DNA of 64,000 nucleotides from Nymphaea colorata (taxonomy: Eukaryota > Streptophyta > Magnoliopsida > Nymphaeales > Nymphaeaceae), in the NCBI RefSeq assembly GCF_008831285.2, contig NC_045140.1:18474370-18538369 (forward strand), written 5' to 3'. Within the stretch, counting starts at the first letter, position 1. Each line of letters starts with the position of its first letter. The position numbers were made by a program, and so were the translations under genes. This document shows, piece by piece, positions 32,849-44,333 of this stretch. Below the pieces are notes generated by a model. The model was not told the DNA's origin. It did no database searches and saw only the letters and a program-made list of their open reading frames with translations.

Positions 32849-34820
32849 GTACAATTTTGGATTGAGTCATGGGAAAGAGAAGGCTGAGTCTGGAAAACTA
32901 GGTATGTCAGTTTCTAGTTTACATTTGTAAACTCCAAACTTTGTTTTATAGGGTTCTAAACATCTTAGATGTCAAAGCAGAAATTGGAGTTTATGCTTTT
33001 CATTTTTCTCTTAATGAATTCCCTCTACATATATTAATTCTTTTTTCCCAAGAATCTAAGAGTGTGAGCACAAGTCTAGAAAGGGATTTAACTTTACTAT
33101 GCAACCATTTTCTGAAATCTTAAATCCTCTTCCATATTACATTTTCTTCTTCTTTTGTGGATATGCTCAAAGGATCCTTCTATGCAAATCCAATTATTTA
33201 TAGGGTTCTAAACATCTTAGATGTCAAAGCAGAAATTGGAGTTTATCACTTTCATTTTTCTCTTTATGAATTCCCTCTACATATATTAATTCCTTTTCCC
33301 AAGAATCTAAGAGTATGAGCACAAGTCTAAAAAGGGATTTAACTTTACTATGCAACCATTTTCTGAAATCCTAAATCCTCTTCCATATTGCATTTTCTTC
33401 TTCTTTTGTGGATATGCTTAAAGGATCCTTCTATGCAAATCCAACTCTAGTGATTGTTGTGTTGGGAACCCTCCCACAAAAAATTCTATGAAGTGGCAAC
33501 ACTTGTGAACAGCTTCATTACCTACAAACTTAAGCTAATATTTTGTTTAAGGTTGACTTTCAGAAAAGGTAAACTGAAAACACTTTTTAACCTTGATATA
33601 TTTCCCATCTCACCTTCATGATCTTTTTGTAGATAATTTTTTAAAACTCTTTTGATTGCCCGCATAACCTTTTAGCTTGTGAAATGTTCAACACTCTCTT
33701 CACTATCGTAGAATACTTTTGCCATGATACTGAGGGATGAAAATCGGATCTCTCCCTTTTTGATTTTCTTGATTAGATTTAGAAGTCAAGTACACTTTGA
33801 TAAAGAGTACACCCAGGGGTGCTTAGAAAGAAAAATGCATTGAAATCCTGAAAATATGCAGGTGGTTACTCCTGATCAAGTCTCTGCATTGTAGATGATC
33901 ACTCTACCTTTCCCATAAAATGCTTTTCTGAAGTCTCCCCTCTTTTAAAATCATCACGCAAAAATCAGTGATAGAACTGAGAGACAACTAAGCTATCAAT
34001 GCTCGCTGTCATTATAAACTATGGTCAACAGGTCTAGATGAAATTTTGGTTTATATGTTCTGTTCTTTTCCCAGCACTTTTGAGAAAATATTGTAGTGAA
34101 GAAAAGGTAAAGTTTCTATGAGGTTTTTTTTTGTCAAAATATTTTGTTCTTAACATTGTTCATATACTTTATGAAGAACAAATGCTATATCATTGTTCAT
34201 ATACTTTATGGAAGAACAAATGTTATATATTAGAAGGTTCTAGGCACATGCTTAATAGAAAGGCTTCTCATCAGCACTATAAAGAAGCATGAGTAGGTTT
34301 ATTTAAAATATTCATCTTTTTTTCAGCCATTTTTGAAATAGTTGTTCACTTTCATGTTGGTTACAATTAACATCTTTCTTTGTTGATATATGAATTAGTT
34401 TTGTACTTTTTTTTTATTGTCCTTGACAATGAAAAGCATGTCTTTTGGCGCTGGTACTTGGAAGGTTTAAGCTGGCCATGACTTGTCATGTTTTAGGTAC
34501 AGTTTTGGATTGAGTCATGGGAAAGAGAAGGTTGAGTCTGGAAAACTGGGTATGTCAGTTTCTAGTTTACATTTGTAAACTCCAAACTTAGTTTTTTAGG
34601 GTTCTAAACATCCTAGATGTCAATTGGAGTTTATCCTTTTCATTTTTCTCTTTATGAATTCCTTCTACGTATATTACTTCTTCTTTCCCAAGAATCTAAG
34701 AGTGTGAGCATAAGTCTAGAAAGGGATTTAACTTTACTATGCAACCATTTTCTGGAATCCTAAATCCTCTTCCATATTGCATTTTCTTCTTCTATGCTTA
34801 AAGGATCCTTCTATGCAAAT
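31860..34820 (+). repeat. Tandem duplication T1/T2 (about 1.4-1.6 kb units)
   Basis: 31860-33444 and 33445-34820 align in the same order, including exon 4 of the oxygenase-like gene in each. A nested 252-bp repeat (GGGTTCTAAACATCTTAGAT at 32951 and 33203, recurring near 34599) makes T1 longer than T2. Confidence 0.88.
32849..33445 (+). pseudogene. Oxygenase-like exon 4 and broken exon 5 copies (unit T1)
   Basis: Exon 4 is 32849-32901 (YNFGLSHGKEKAESGKL) with a TTTTAG acceptor and a GTATGT donor. Two truncated copies of exon 5 follow at 33161-33197 and 33412-33445 (DMLKGSFYANP). Each is preceded by TTTGTGG where a functional acceptor would end in AG, and each is cut off by the nested repeat. 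Confidence 0.72.
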
Positions 34821-34870
34821 CCAATTATTGATGTTCCTTCGACTGAGGCTTCTCTTCTACTTCTGCAAAG
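34497..34870 (+). pseudogene. Oxygenase-like exons 4-5 (unit T2)
   Basis: Exon 4 copy is 34497-34549 (YSFGLSHGKEKVESGKLG). Exon 5 is 34794-34870 (MLKGSFYANPIIDVPSTEAS then LLLLQ), the only copy with its 3' half and a GT donor. Its 5' edge has lost the bases that would hold the acceptor (TTCTTCTATGCTT). Confidence 0.75.
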
Positions 34871-35262
34871 GTTGTTAAAGAACTATATATGGTTCTATAA
34901 AGATATTGCTAAAAGTTTTTCCTCTTTTATAAAAACTGCCATGTGGAGGGATGGTATCAACCATTAACCTTTCTGAGTAATCCTTCGGAAATGGACAGTG
35001 CCATCGTTGCTATTCTTCTTTCAAATAGACAATAATGATATACAATTTTTGAATAGCACAAATCTTTAATGACCACTGAATGCTTTCTTGTGAATGTTAA
35101 ACATTAGTCTTTTATTGTAGAGACGACCCTATTCATTTGCTCACACGTGCAACCATTTCATGTCTCGGATGTTGGAAAACTAAAGACCAACAAATGGACC
35201 CTAGTTCCTTATAGGAGATACTGTTGTTCATGTAAAACACATCATTTTTTTTTCTTTTTTTT

Positions 35263-35298
35263 GGGGGGTGGGGGCCCGGGCGGTGGGCAGGGTGGGGG
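35263..35298 (+). other. G-rich, quadruplex-prone tract
   Basis: After a T-rich run come many G tracts: GGGGGGTGGGGGCCCGGG, then CGGTGGGCAGGGTGGGGG. This gives at least four runs of three or more G in under 40 bp, enough for an intramolecular G-quadruplex in principle. Confidence 0.6.
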
Positions 35299-35405
35299 AC
35301 ATGTCCTTTCATTTCCTATGCTTTTGCTTTGTTGCTTCTTTCCATCACTTGTTTTATTATGAAGCTTTTTTGTTATTTGTCATTATCTTTGTCTATCTTT
35401 CTTAG

Positions 35406-35467
35406 ATATCCATCTTATTGTCGACCAAATATATGGCCCAGGAATCATTTGCCGGAACTTGAGTTTG
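35406..35467 (+). pseudogene. Oxygenase-like exon 6
   Basis: Encodes RYPSYCRPNIWPRNHLPELE then F, with a CTTAG acceptor and a GTAAGT donor. The phase matches exon 5 (34870) before it and exon 7 (37122) after it, so exons 5-6-7 still form a usable chain on this strand. Confidence 0.75.
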
Positions 35468-35519
35468 GTAAGTATCGTTTTTTTGTTTCTTAGTTCTTTT
35501 AATTTCTAGATCATGAAAA

Positions 35520-36418
35520 ACAAAGCAATCTGGGTCACGTACCGGTGTCGACACGCCTACACGTGGACACCGCAGGATACGTTTTGAATCGGGTTTGGGT
35601 CAGACCCAATCCAACACTTTCATAACCCAATTTTCTTTTTAACCCTCGTTTCTTTTTACGCTTTACCCTCGACAGTCGACCTTCCTTTACCCTCGATGAT
35701 TTGCGGCGACAGCACAGTTCGGCAATGGTGGTCGACGGCGACGGCGATGACCTCCGGCGATCGACCGCGACATCCTGTGGCGTCCGGCGGCAGCCGGCGA
35801 CAGACAGGTAAGTGTTTTTTCTTTTTCTTTTCGATATTCAACTTTCATTTGGGGATTTTTTAGATTGGGTATTTCTTGCCAATTTGGGGATGTTTTCCTT
35901 TGAAGATTGGACAGTTAATGATCCTATTCTTCAATGCTATGTGCGATATTTTCTTTTTTTGTTTAATTTTGGGATTTGGTGATTTCGCCGATTTGGAGAT
36001 TTTGCCTTCGTTTTTGTAAGGTGGCCATTGCAACAGTCTCTAGAATGTGCCATAGGTTGCTGCTTTCATTGAGGACTGTTTTACATTATTCAGAAATAAA
36101 TCTCCGACTGCGTGTTTATACTTTGTCAGTTTGTTGTATTGTTTCATAAATTTTATGTTCATTATATGTTTTTTCCATCTTTTTATTATGTTTAATGTAG
36201 TATGATTTATGAGATTGTAAGAGTGAATTATTAATTTCGTGTTTTCTTTATTATCATTTTTAATTTTTTTGAATATAATATTCACCGTGTCCGCGTATCC
36301 TAAAATTTTGAAAAAATTGCCGTGTCCGCATACCCGTACCCGTATCCACATCAAATAAACATTTGGCTCATTGCAAATAGACAGCGATTTGTCCTTCGTT
36401 ACTGATAATAACAAAGCA
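35520..36418. mobile_element. Probable insertion flanked by 8-bp direct repeats, with an exon-like core
   Basis: ACAAAGCA occurs at 35520-35527 and 36411-36418 around a segment unlike its surroundings. The interior holds CGTGGACACCGCAGGATACG near one end and CCGTGTCCGCGTATCCT near the other, words typical of plant non-autonomous elements. A GC-rich stretch (35690-35810) reads like a first exon: ATG at 35727, MVVDGDGDDLRRSTATSCGV, ending CAG/GTAAGT. An 8-bp duplication fits hAT transposition, but the outermost bases do not form a convincing inverted repeat. Confidence 0.5.
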
Positions 36419-37121
36419 GATTTCTAGAGAAATGTAGAGCTCCTGTAGCATCTCATGTTGTCACCAAGAATTGGAACCTGTGATGGCATCGTTTTGTTAA
36501 ATTATTTACAAACCAAAAGTATAGTATTATAACCAAAACAATAAAGAAAACTGTGTGAAGATATAGAGAACTTCTTTTTATTTCCTTTTGTCACTTTCAA
36601 GATCAAATGTCAGAAAAATGATAAAGAGAAATTCCATTGATATAGGATCTGTTTAGTTGTTTGTTGTCAATTTGTCTCCCAAACTTGAATAACATGGTAG
36701 TGGACCTCACAGACTGTGAGGGTGTGTGTGATTATAACGTACGAGGGATTTTAGATGTCGTCTCCTCATATCAAATTTAACTACTTGAATAATAAATGAT
36801 TGTTTAGATGGATTACAGACTTGACCTATGATATTCCAATAAAGTTCTGATTCTGACTTTATACCTAGACTGATACTTATTTAACTTTCCACCTTAAATG
36901 TGCCAGAAAAGTCTCATTAAAAAGAAAAATTAAGAAAGAATAAAATACCTTCATTTGGTTATGTTTGTCTATTAATTATACTTTTTCCCTTTGCCAGATT
37001 GTTCATTGGTCAGGGGTTGATTTAGATAGTTGTTTAGGCTAAGGTATATAAGAACGAATGATTTTTATTTTTGTTATTACTTCTAATAAATTGGTCATCT
37101 TTGTCCTTTTCGTATATGAAG
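36419..37121. other. Intron-like spacer, no gene seen
   Basis: AT-rich sequence between exon 6 and exon 7 of the oxygenase-like remnant. Nothing else is recognised. Confidence 0.5.
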
Positions 37122-38374
37122 CATTCAAATCTCTTGGAAAGTTGATCTTTGATGTGGGAGTCATGTTGGCACATCACTGTGATCAATATGGTATGCTCTC
37201 CTTGACCAAGATATAATTTATCATGGTATGAGCAATTATACATGACACTTCATGTGCTACAGTTTTCTTTGTATTGGAATAGTTTTCTGTTTATTAAGTT
37301 TCTTTATTATCATGTTTTAATTTGAACAGACCCCAAGGAAGTGAATATATCTGAAGATGAAAGTCTTAAAAACATGATTCAGCGCTCCCGTTCTCATAAA
37401 GGCCGTCTTTTGTACTACTTCCCAAAACAGAAAAGGTTTAGTTCAATGTAGAACCCTGATTTTGCATTGGATGTTAAAATGGTTTTTAGCTGTATGTCCA
37501 GGGGTTGACTGCTTGATTATTTTCCTGTCACATGTAGCTTGTGTAGCTGCTCTCTGTTCTCACTTCATTGCTGAACTTATACAACTTTGCTTCTCGTGCC
37601 TTTCTCTTCATGGGCTGAGAAGAATATAAAGCATGGATACGGGAAATTCCATGATGCTTCATAGACAAGATGTGGTGCCATGCATATGAGCTTAACCACT
37701 CTTTATGTTGTCTATGAACTAACAATTGCTAACATGCTTTTTATACTTCACGTTTCAGACCATGAATATTGAACATGCATAACCATGCGTGCAGTTCATG
37801 CACTCAAGCACCTGTTTTATGTGCATGTGAAAAGCTTCATAATACTTGCAATATGTTTTAGTGTTTCTATTGACACTTGGTGTCATTGGCTTCAAAACCA
37901 TCGGGATGGTGTGCTACATCTTGCATAGCACCACTAAGTCCAAGTGAATAAATCATTTCTATTTTGGCACCTGTATCTCTTGCATTTCTGTGACGTGTGG
38001 TTTCTGTTTTCCATGTTTGTGCTTCACTGTCAGGCTTAGTTTCTTTTAGCAAGTTATGGAGCTTCATACAACATGATGTAGTGATATGGAGGACAATACA
38101 TGTCAATCTGCAAATTCATTAATATGAAATATGGCTAAATAAATGCATTGTTTAAGAAAATGTCCTTGTATGTTTCACATCTCCAATTTTTGTGATTGCA
38201 AATTAGTGTTTTGGGAGAAGAAGCTGGTTCAATGACTTGGTGGTGTGGCTGGCACACAGACCATGGTTCGTTGACAGATACTGAAGATGTGCAGCAGTGA
38301 TATGTTTTGGGAGAAGAAGCTGGTTCAATGTCTTTGGTGGTGTGGCTGGCACACAGACCATGGTTCGTTGACAG
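37122..38374 (+). pseudogene. 2OG-Fe(II) oxygenase-like fragment, exons 7-9, copy 2
   Basis: Exons are 37122-37190 (AFKSLGKLIFDVGVMLAHHC), 37330-37435 (PKEVNISEDESLKNMIQRSR then KGRLLYYFPKQK) and 38207-38277 (SVLGEEAGSMTWWCGWHTDH then GSLT). This copy keeps WCGWHTDHGS with the HxD iron ligands, so it is closer to the ancestor than copy 1. The exon 9 donor is dead (CAG/ATACTG where copy 1 has AG/GTACTG). Exon 9 is then repeated in tandem 96 bp downstream (38303-38374) with a one-base frameshift. The C-terminal core with the distal His and Arg is absent, so no complete gene exists in the window. Confidence 0.8.
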
Positions 38375-38620
38375 ATACTGAAGATGTGCAGCAGTGATAC
38401 TTCAAACCATGATGTCCACTTTATCTGTTTCCAACTTGAGCGAATGATATTTGTTGCATAATCTTGACAATGCAACACAGTGAATATGCTCTTGGCACCT
38501 TTCATGTGGTTGCATTAAAATGTGTGTGACTTATCGGCCACTGAATACATTAGCAAAGTACCCTTTCGACAAATGTGTAAGTAAACTTAGAAGCTGACAT
38601 GGTGTACCCTTTCGACAAAA

Positions 38621-38792
38621 GTCCTCCTCCTTGAACTTTAGAAAAGTGAAAAAGAAAGCCCGAATACTGACGAGGGGCGCGTCAATCCCTGCGAAGAACT
38701 TGTCCACCGTAGGTGATGAACACGGTCGCGATAACAAAGAAGATAATAAGAAGAAGAAGAAGAAGCAATCAGGACATGCAGTAATCCACTGA
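38621..38792 (+). pseudogene. Truncated HMA gene copy (3' end only)
   Basis: Matches 30067-30205. The CxxC exon and most of the strand pair are missing, an extra base breaks the frame near 38644, and GASIPAKNLSTVGDEHGR is still readable. The TAG stop of the first copy is replaced by an (AAG)n lysine run, so the frame runs on to 38792. It follows oxygenase exon 9 as in copy 1, showing that the two neighbours were duplicated together and about 790 bp was later lost. Confidence 0.85.
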
Positions 38793-40019
38793 AAGAAGAA
38801 GAACCGGAGAAAGCAATCACAGTATATAAACCCCCAAAACCATCGGATGGCAGGGCAAGGTCGCCAAGGAGTCGAAGAATTATGGCCTGAATCTTTGGGC
38901 ATCTGGGCTTGGTGGTGTTGGCATCTTCTACCGCTGGGGAAAGATCTACAGAAACAAGTAGCCGAGCTGTGAAGGGTAGGTAGCGTCTCCCTCTCCAGGT
39001 TTATGCATTCTTAGTTAGATATGGAAGGCGGTGATGTATTTCTTGTGGTTTTAATAATTAAGGGAGTAAAGCAGTTCTTCTGGTCTGTGCTGTTCAGTTT
39101 TTGTTAAAGTATGGAAGGGTTCCCTGTTATCGTCCTCTGTAAAGGCATTATAATTTTACCGTTATGTATCATGTGACCTTGGTTCATGCGACTTTTTCAA
39201 AAGCAAAGCATCTTGTTTCTGGTTTTTCTGTATTAATGCAAATACAGAGAAGGTTGATTGTCTCCATTTTTGTACCTTTAACATGAAGAAGATCACTTAG
39301 TCAGAGTGCTTAGAACAACCAAGAAAGGCCCAGATGTCAAAACGATGAAAAAGATACTGGCATATACTTGCGGATGTAGTTACCAACGATCCATTCCTCA
39401 CCAAATTAATTAAATCTCTGAATTTGATAAACTAAGATTGTGGTATCAGAATCGGCCCAATTAATACATCTGAATCGGCATATTCGACTCGAATCCTCTG
39501 CAAAATGATTCGGTTCGGCACCAACTCAGTGGTGAATAGTCTCTCTTGTGGCCGACTTAAATTTCAAACAGTGGCATGTGTACAAAATGTCGTAAGGTTC
39601 TTGCAGAAAAGCCCACCATTTCTACTCTTGCTCCTTAATGGAGCTTTAAAGGTGCTTTCTGGTGCAGCCTCTCAGTGGGGAGACAGGTGATTTCATATGG
39701 TGCTTTAATATTCAACGAACTAATGTAAGTCACATTAGTTATTAAACTAAACAATTGCTTTTTCTAAATTTTCGAAGAAAGTCATCCGCGACTTTGTCAA
39801 AAAGTTCGGTTTTCCCAGTATTGTTAAAACATACAACAGGCAGAAAATGGGTGGCATTCATCCAAATAATGCAATGTAGCCTCTTAGTTGCTGAATTGGT
39901 CACCGTCACATTAATACAATGGCATATTTTTTCTCTCTGCTCGTCGGCGAGCGCCGGCGAAGAACGCAAGCTCGGGCATGGTTATCTTCCATGACGAAAG
40001 AGGAAGGAGGCAGAGATTA
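38793..40019. other. HMA-copy 3' flank and intergenic
   Basis: Up to about 39025 this matches the HMA 3' flank at 30215-30440. The rest (39036-40019) shows no gene I can support. Confidence 0.55.
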
Positions 40020-40030
40020 ACTGCAAAATT

Positions 40031-40068
<38 letters not shown>

Positions 40069-40577
40069 CTCTCCTCGTGTGTGTGTGTGTGTATAGAATT
40101 CAAAAACAAATTATGGAAACCAGACATGTCTATTGTACTTGTGTAGGAAATCTAAAGAAATCAAAATAAAAAAAATTCGACGCGCGGATTGAATTTACCA
40201 AAAGACTTTAAAAATCAGTGGTTTTAATTCTTTCTTGGATTATAACATCTATTCTAAACATTAAATTTCCACAGTTTTTTTATGCCAACATTGTTGGACA
40301 GTTTCAGTCCATCTATTTATGCAATTAGGCGTATAAGAATATATTTGAAAATTCCACAAATACATCACGCTGCATAATACGCACATAAATTGCAGTGACA
40401 TTTTGTCAAGGATAGAAGCACCCATAAACGACAGAAAAGACTTGTCTTCTTTCTGATTTGTACCACAAATGAGCCAATTACATCTAATTTCCACATCTGG
40501 AAAAAAAGTAAACTGGGAGAAACGAAAGCCTTCAACTCCAAACGCGTCGTGCCGTAGGCCATCCAGGGCCTTCCTCA

Positions 40578-41112
40578 CTAGAAACAAGCTTCCAGGACAC
40601 AGCAGCAACAAAGAGCCGCAAGACTGCCATGAAAGAGTATCAGAAGCTTAGCCCCAAACACATGGAAAAAAGAGAAACAGAAAAAAGAAAAAAGAAAACT
40701 GCCATGATGGAATCTTTTAGATGTAAAACGATCTCTCCTTTCTGTGAAACGGCAGAAACCGATTTCTTCAGAAATTACCCTCCCCCCCTTTTCTTTTGCA
40801 AAGTGAAAGAAGAACATCTCCAGTTTAATTAATCTTCCAAAATAGTGTTTCAGACTAATCATCCATGGGAAAGGATCATAAAAAAGAAAACAGACGCATG
40901 CATGGAAGAGATTTGCAAACTTACACTCCTTCGAAACAACCAGGGCCGCTCTTCTGGGGAGGTGGAGGCTGCTGCGGGTACTGCGGTGGCGGGGCACCCG
41001 TAGGGTAACCTGCCGGCGGTGGCGGAGGGTACCCCGGCTGTGGAGGGTACCCGTACCCTGGTGCAGGGTATTGTGCCCCATAGTTTGGAGGTGCCTGATT
41101 GTAATAACTCAT
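40578..41112 (-). CDS. CYSTM-domain proline-rich small membrane protein, copy 2
   Basis: Exons 40925-41112 and 40578-40623 are joined by a 301-bp intron (GTAAGT donor, GGCAG acceptor) and give 77 residues: MSYYNQAPPNYGAQYPAPGY, a Pro-rich middle, then SGPGCFEGVLAALCCCCVLE and ACF. The CYSTM tail is more canonical than in copy 1 and ends in Phe. It lacks the 13-residue repeat array, which explains most of the 16-residue length difference. Both copies read leftward and share promoter elements, so both are probably expressed; I see no disabling change in either. Confidence 0.92.
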
Positions 41113-41211
41113 CTTGCAAAACTACGAGTCCCTGAAGCTTGAAGCCACGACTGCAAGCGAAAGAAGAGGATGAGCAAGGAGGAACGGGAGGTGGGTGAGG
41201 AAGAGAAGGGC

Positions 41212-41222
41212 GTAAATAAATA
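41212..41222 (-). promoter_or_regulatory. TATA-like box of CYSTM gene 2
   Basis: Minus-strand TATTTATTTAC, 100 bp upstream of the ATG and conserved with CYSTM gene 1. Confidence 0.55.
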
Positions 41223-42064
41223 CAAGAGGGACCAGTTGAAAGGTGTCGACGATGGTTCCAACTTCCAACTGGGCAATTTCCTTCACAGTTAAGGGGAGAC
41301 TTGCTCATCTCGCCAAGTCAACGACACAGCGTGTATATATGATCCAATCGTTGGCGCCGGACTGGCAGTTTCCACTTCGCGGGAAAGCCGCGTGGACCCA
41401 GTTCAACTGAACCGGGTCTAGCACAATAATTCTTTTCTTTTATGAACCAGTGCCTTCAACAAAACCCGTCTTATCGGGACTTCAATGCATCGTTTTTAGG
41501 AATGTCAAGGATTCAATTTCAATTAGATATAACCTTTATTTTACGTGATTTCACATTTTTTTCAGTTCGTAGCATCAGAATGAATGCGAAAGAACAAAAG
41601 ATTAGCGTATATCCATATTCGATTTAGACTCACCATTCAAATCCAACTTTCGTTTTTTCACATTCGAATCTGAATCCAATTTATAAATGCACATCGAATC
41701 TAAATGTTATAGTATGTTATGTTAAGAACTTACTTTCAAAATGTATGGGTATTGGGCATTTATGTAAAAGTGAATCCAATGCTGAATTCGCTCTTGAATC
41801 TAGTCAAGTGTTTATTTGAAAGCGAATCTCAAATCTGGTTTGATGTCATTTCTTAAATATGAATTCATTCCTATGTATTAATCGAATATTAATTTTTTAT
41901 TCATATTATCAATTTGGTATACATCCATTCTAAATTAAATCGGTTAGCATCCCATTGTTTCATTTTATATTTTTATTCAACATTTTAATTACGAGATCTT
42001 TTGGGCAGATTTTTTTAGTGAACAACTATGACGAAGCCTCGTGAGGACCACACAAGGGAAGTTT

Positions 42065-42099
<35 letters not shown>

Positions 42100-42529
42100 T
42101 TATTTATTTATTTGTTGAAGTCTTTTTAGACTCTTTCTTTCTTTGACATTTCTTCATGCAATAGTTTCTTCCCAGAGCTCTCTCGGGACCACTCTTCTTG
42201 GCTTCTCCCGAGAGTGTCGTTTATTCACAATATGGACCGCTTTCGTCTAGGGAGACGGACTCCATTGAATGATGTTTGAACGCGTCCCCAGGGAAGAAGT
42301 TTCGTTGGAATTAGTTTGCCAGCAAACAATCAAATAATTGATGCGTGGAATGGATCTACCCGACCAATGTATGGTTCCCACTTCATATTCTTGTTTTATT
42401 GGAATGGATTTATGAAATCCACATGGTTTCACATTTTTTATCCAGTCATTGGATTGGTATTTTCAAACAAAGTTTGAGTTTGGTAAGTATAATTTTGCAT
42501 ATAGACTAAATGTAAGCCATGAACAAGAC

Positions 42530-43080
42530 ATTTTAAAGGAGGACACGACCCGGTCCAGCCATCGCTGTTTCAATTTGGGGGCGTTCCATAGATCCAAATC
42601 CATCTGAGATCTGTGCTGAGAAAGATCCAAATCTTTGTATTAGATTTAAAATCCAAGGGAGGGGGGGGGGGGGTGTTCCGAAATCTACAGTTTCAAATAT
42701 ATCGAATCACCTCGGATCGAATCGGATCTTAGTCAAAAACATACTTTTTTTTTTAATTTTTCACATTTTTGTATCTTCATGTTTGCTGGACGAAAGATGA
42801 AAATGAGATTTTAGTCTCTCACACCTAACTACGTCACGTCTTACGTCCTCATAACTTGAAAATATGTAAAACCTCAATCGGACATTCAGTTTGGAACCCG
42901 TTCGTGACTCTTCCTGATGAAGGCAGTTGGATTTGGATTGACATAAGATTTAGATCCTAACATCACCTGATGAGACCTAGGGCCTCTTGCATCTCCCCAT
43001 CTGTAACTCCGACCCCAATATATATATATATATATATATATTAAGTCGTCACTGACCTAATCAGGACCACTTGCATTCCT
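42530..43080. repeat. Block B3, partial copy of block B
   Basis: Matches 19780-20350: CATTTTAAAGGAGGACACG, TTTCAAATAT, GACTCTTCCT.ATGAAG and AGATTTGGATCC-like words in the same order. It contains a G run of about 14 (42660-42673) and a short (TA)n (43017-43041). The gag part is not included. Confidence 0.7.
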
Positions 43081-43262
43081 CTCTGCAAACTTGAGTGGCC
43101 TCAATAATATTTCCGACTAAAATAATATTCCTCACCCCAAGATATTCGTGCAATAATATAAATCAGATGTACATAAAAGAAGGGTTTACTTTATAACATC
43201 ATCTACTGTTCACCGTAAGGCTTGCGTAAGTATTTAATGTGCGCCTGAACGCACCTGGACAG

Positions 43263-44333
43263 GACATTGCACGGTCTACAAGCCGACCATACCATACCGT
43301 GCCGATTGGGGCTTCAGGTCTTCACCAAACGTACCGAACATGCACATGAGTAAGAAATCCATTTGTGAAACCCATCTGGATTCGGGCTGCAAATGGGTTG
43401 AGTATACTTTTGTTGCAGGGTTCGATTCTCACGAGCATCAAAATTATAGATGTACCTCGAGCTTGGTGGGAAAGAAAAAGAAAGAAAAAACAATTTGTTT
43501 ATGAGAGGCATGTTTTTAGAACATATGTTCAAAAGTACTAAATTATTGCGATATTATGTCATGATTTTTGGATCTAATAATCTTTTTTGGAACAGAATCA
43601 TGAAGTTTTTGAATGTTGTGTTTCTAAATAGTAGTAGAAGACAATATTTTATATTTTTATCAAAAAACATTAATGAACTTTTGAATGTAAACTTGTATGT
43701 AGCAAAATTGGATCTTCACGGATACGTGGGTCATATTTCGAATTTTAACATATTTGGAACTCAGTTTTTGAAGTTATACATAATTGGATAACATCTAATG
43801 AGAAAAAATGTGAGCTTTGCATGGACTGGATGTAATAAAACTCAGACTTATATAACTCAATCGCTGCATTGAGAATTGAATACATCAAACTATTTGACAA
43901 ATGACACAATTTGTAAGTGTTTCATGAACATGCCTCAAATAGATGAACATGCCTTCAAATAGTGTGTAGATTCATATATACTTAGTTTTAGTATTTCATC
44001 AGAATCTGTGTTTTAGACTTTATGTTAGATTTACAAAACTTTTCCAAAATATTTGGACTACCAAACAACCAAAATGTTAGCGTGCATAGTCTTTTCATAA
44101 AAAGCTAAAAAGCGCTGAACGACAGCTGCAGGCCTTCTAAAAGAATTGTTTAAAAAGTTACAGTGCGATTTGGTAATCCGGAAACATTTCTTGGAACGAA
44201 ATTTAACTATTATTTCACCAACCCAGCGGACCACGCACAAGCCCAGGCTGTGACGCTTTTTAACCGTTCATCGCTGGACTCTGCGGTGACAGCCATCCGA
44301 TCAAGTACTGTAAATTCATTCCAGTAAACGCCT
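43263..44333. repeat. Duplicated block C, copy 2
   Basis: Counterpart of 30687-31703, same orientation. It carries a unique 30-40 bp piece near 44205 (TATTTCACCAACCCAGCGG) absent from copy 1. Confidence 0.85.

Larger units (their letters stand above)
40020..42502. repeat. Duplicated block A, copy 2 (contains CYSTM gene 2)
   Basis: Counterpart of 5785-8280, same orientation. It opens with AACTGCAAAATTGCTCTCTC, here followed by an expanded (CT)n (40032-40065) and (GT)n (40076-40093) that the first copy has only in short form. Confidence 0.85.

Noticed and set aside
40578..41081. 167-residue minus-strand frame over CYSTM gene 2
   Set aside because: It reads through the intron in another frame. 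The spliced two-exon model with conserved splice sites in both paralogues explains the sequence better.
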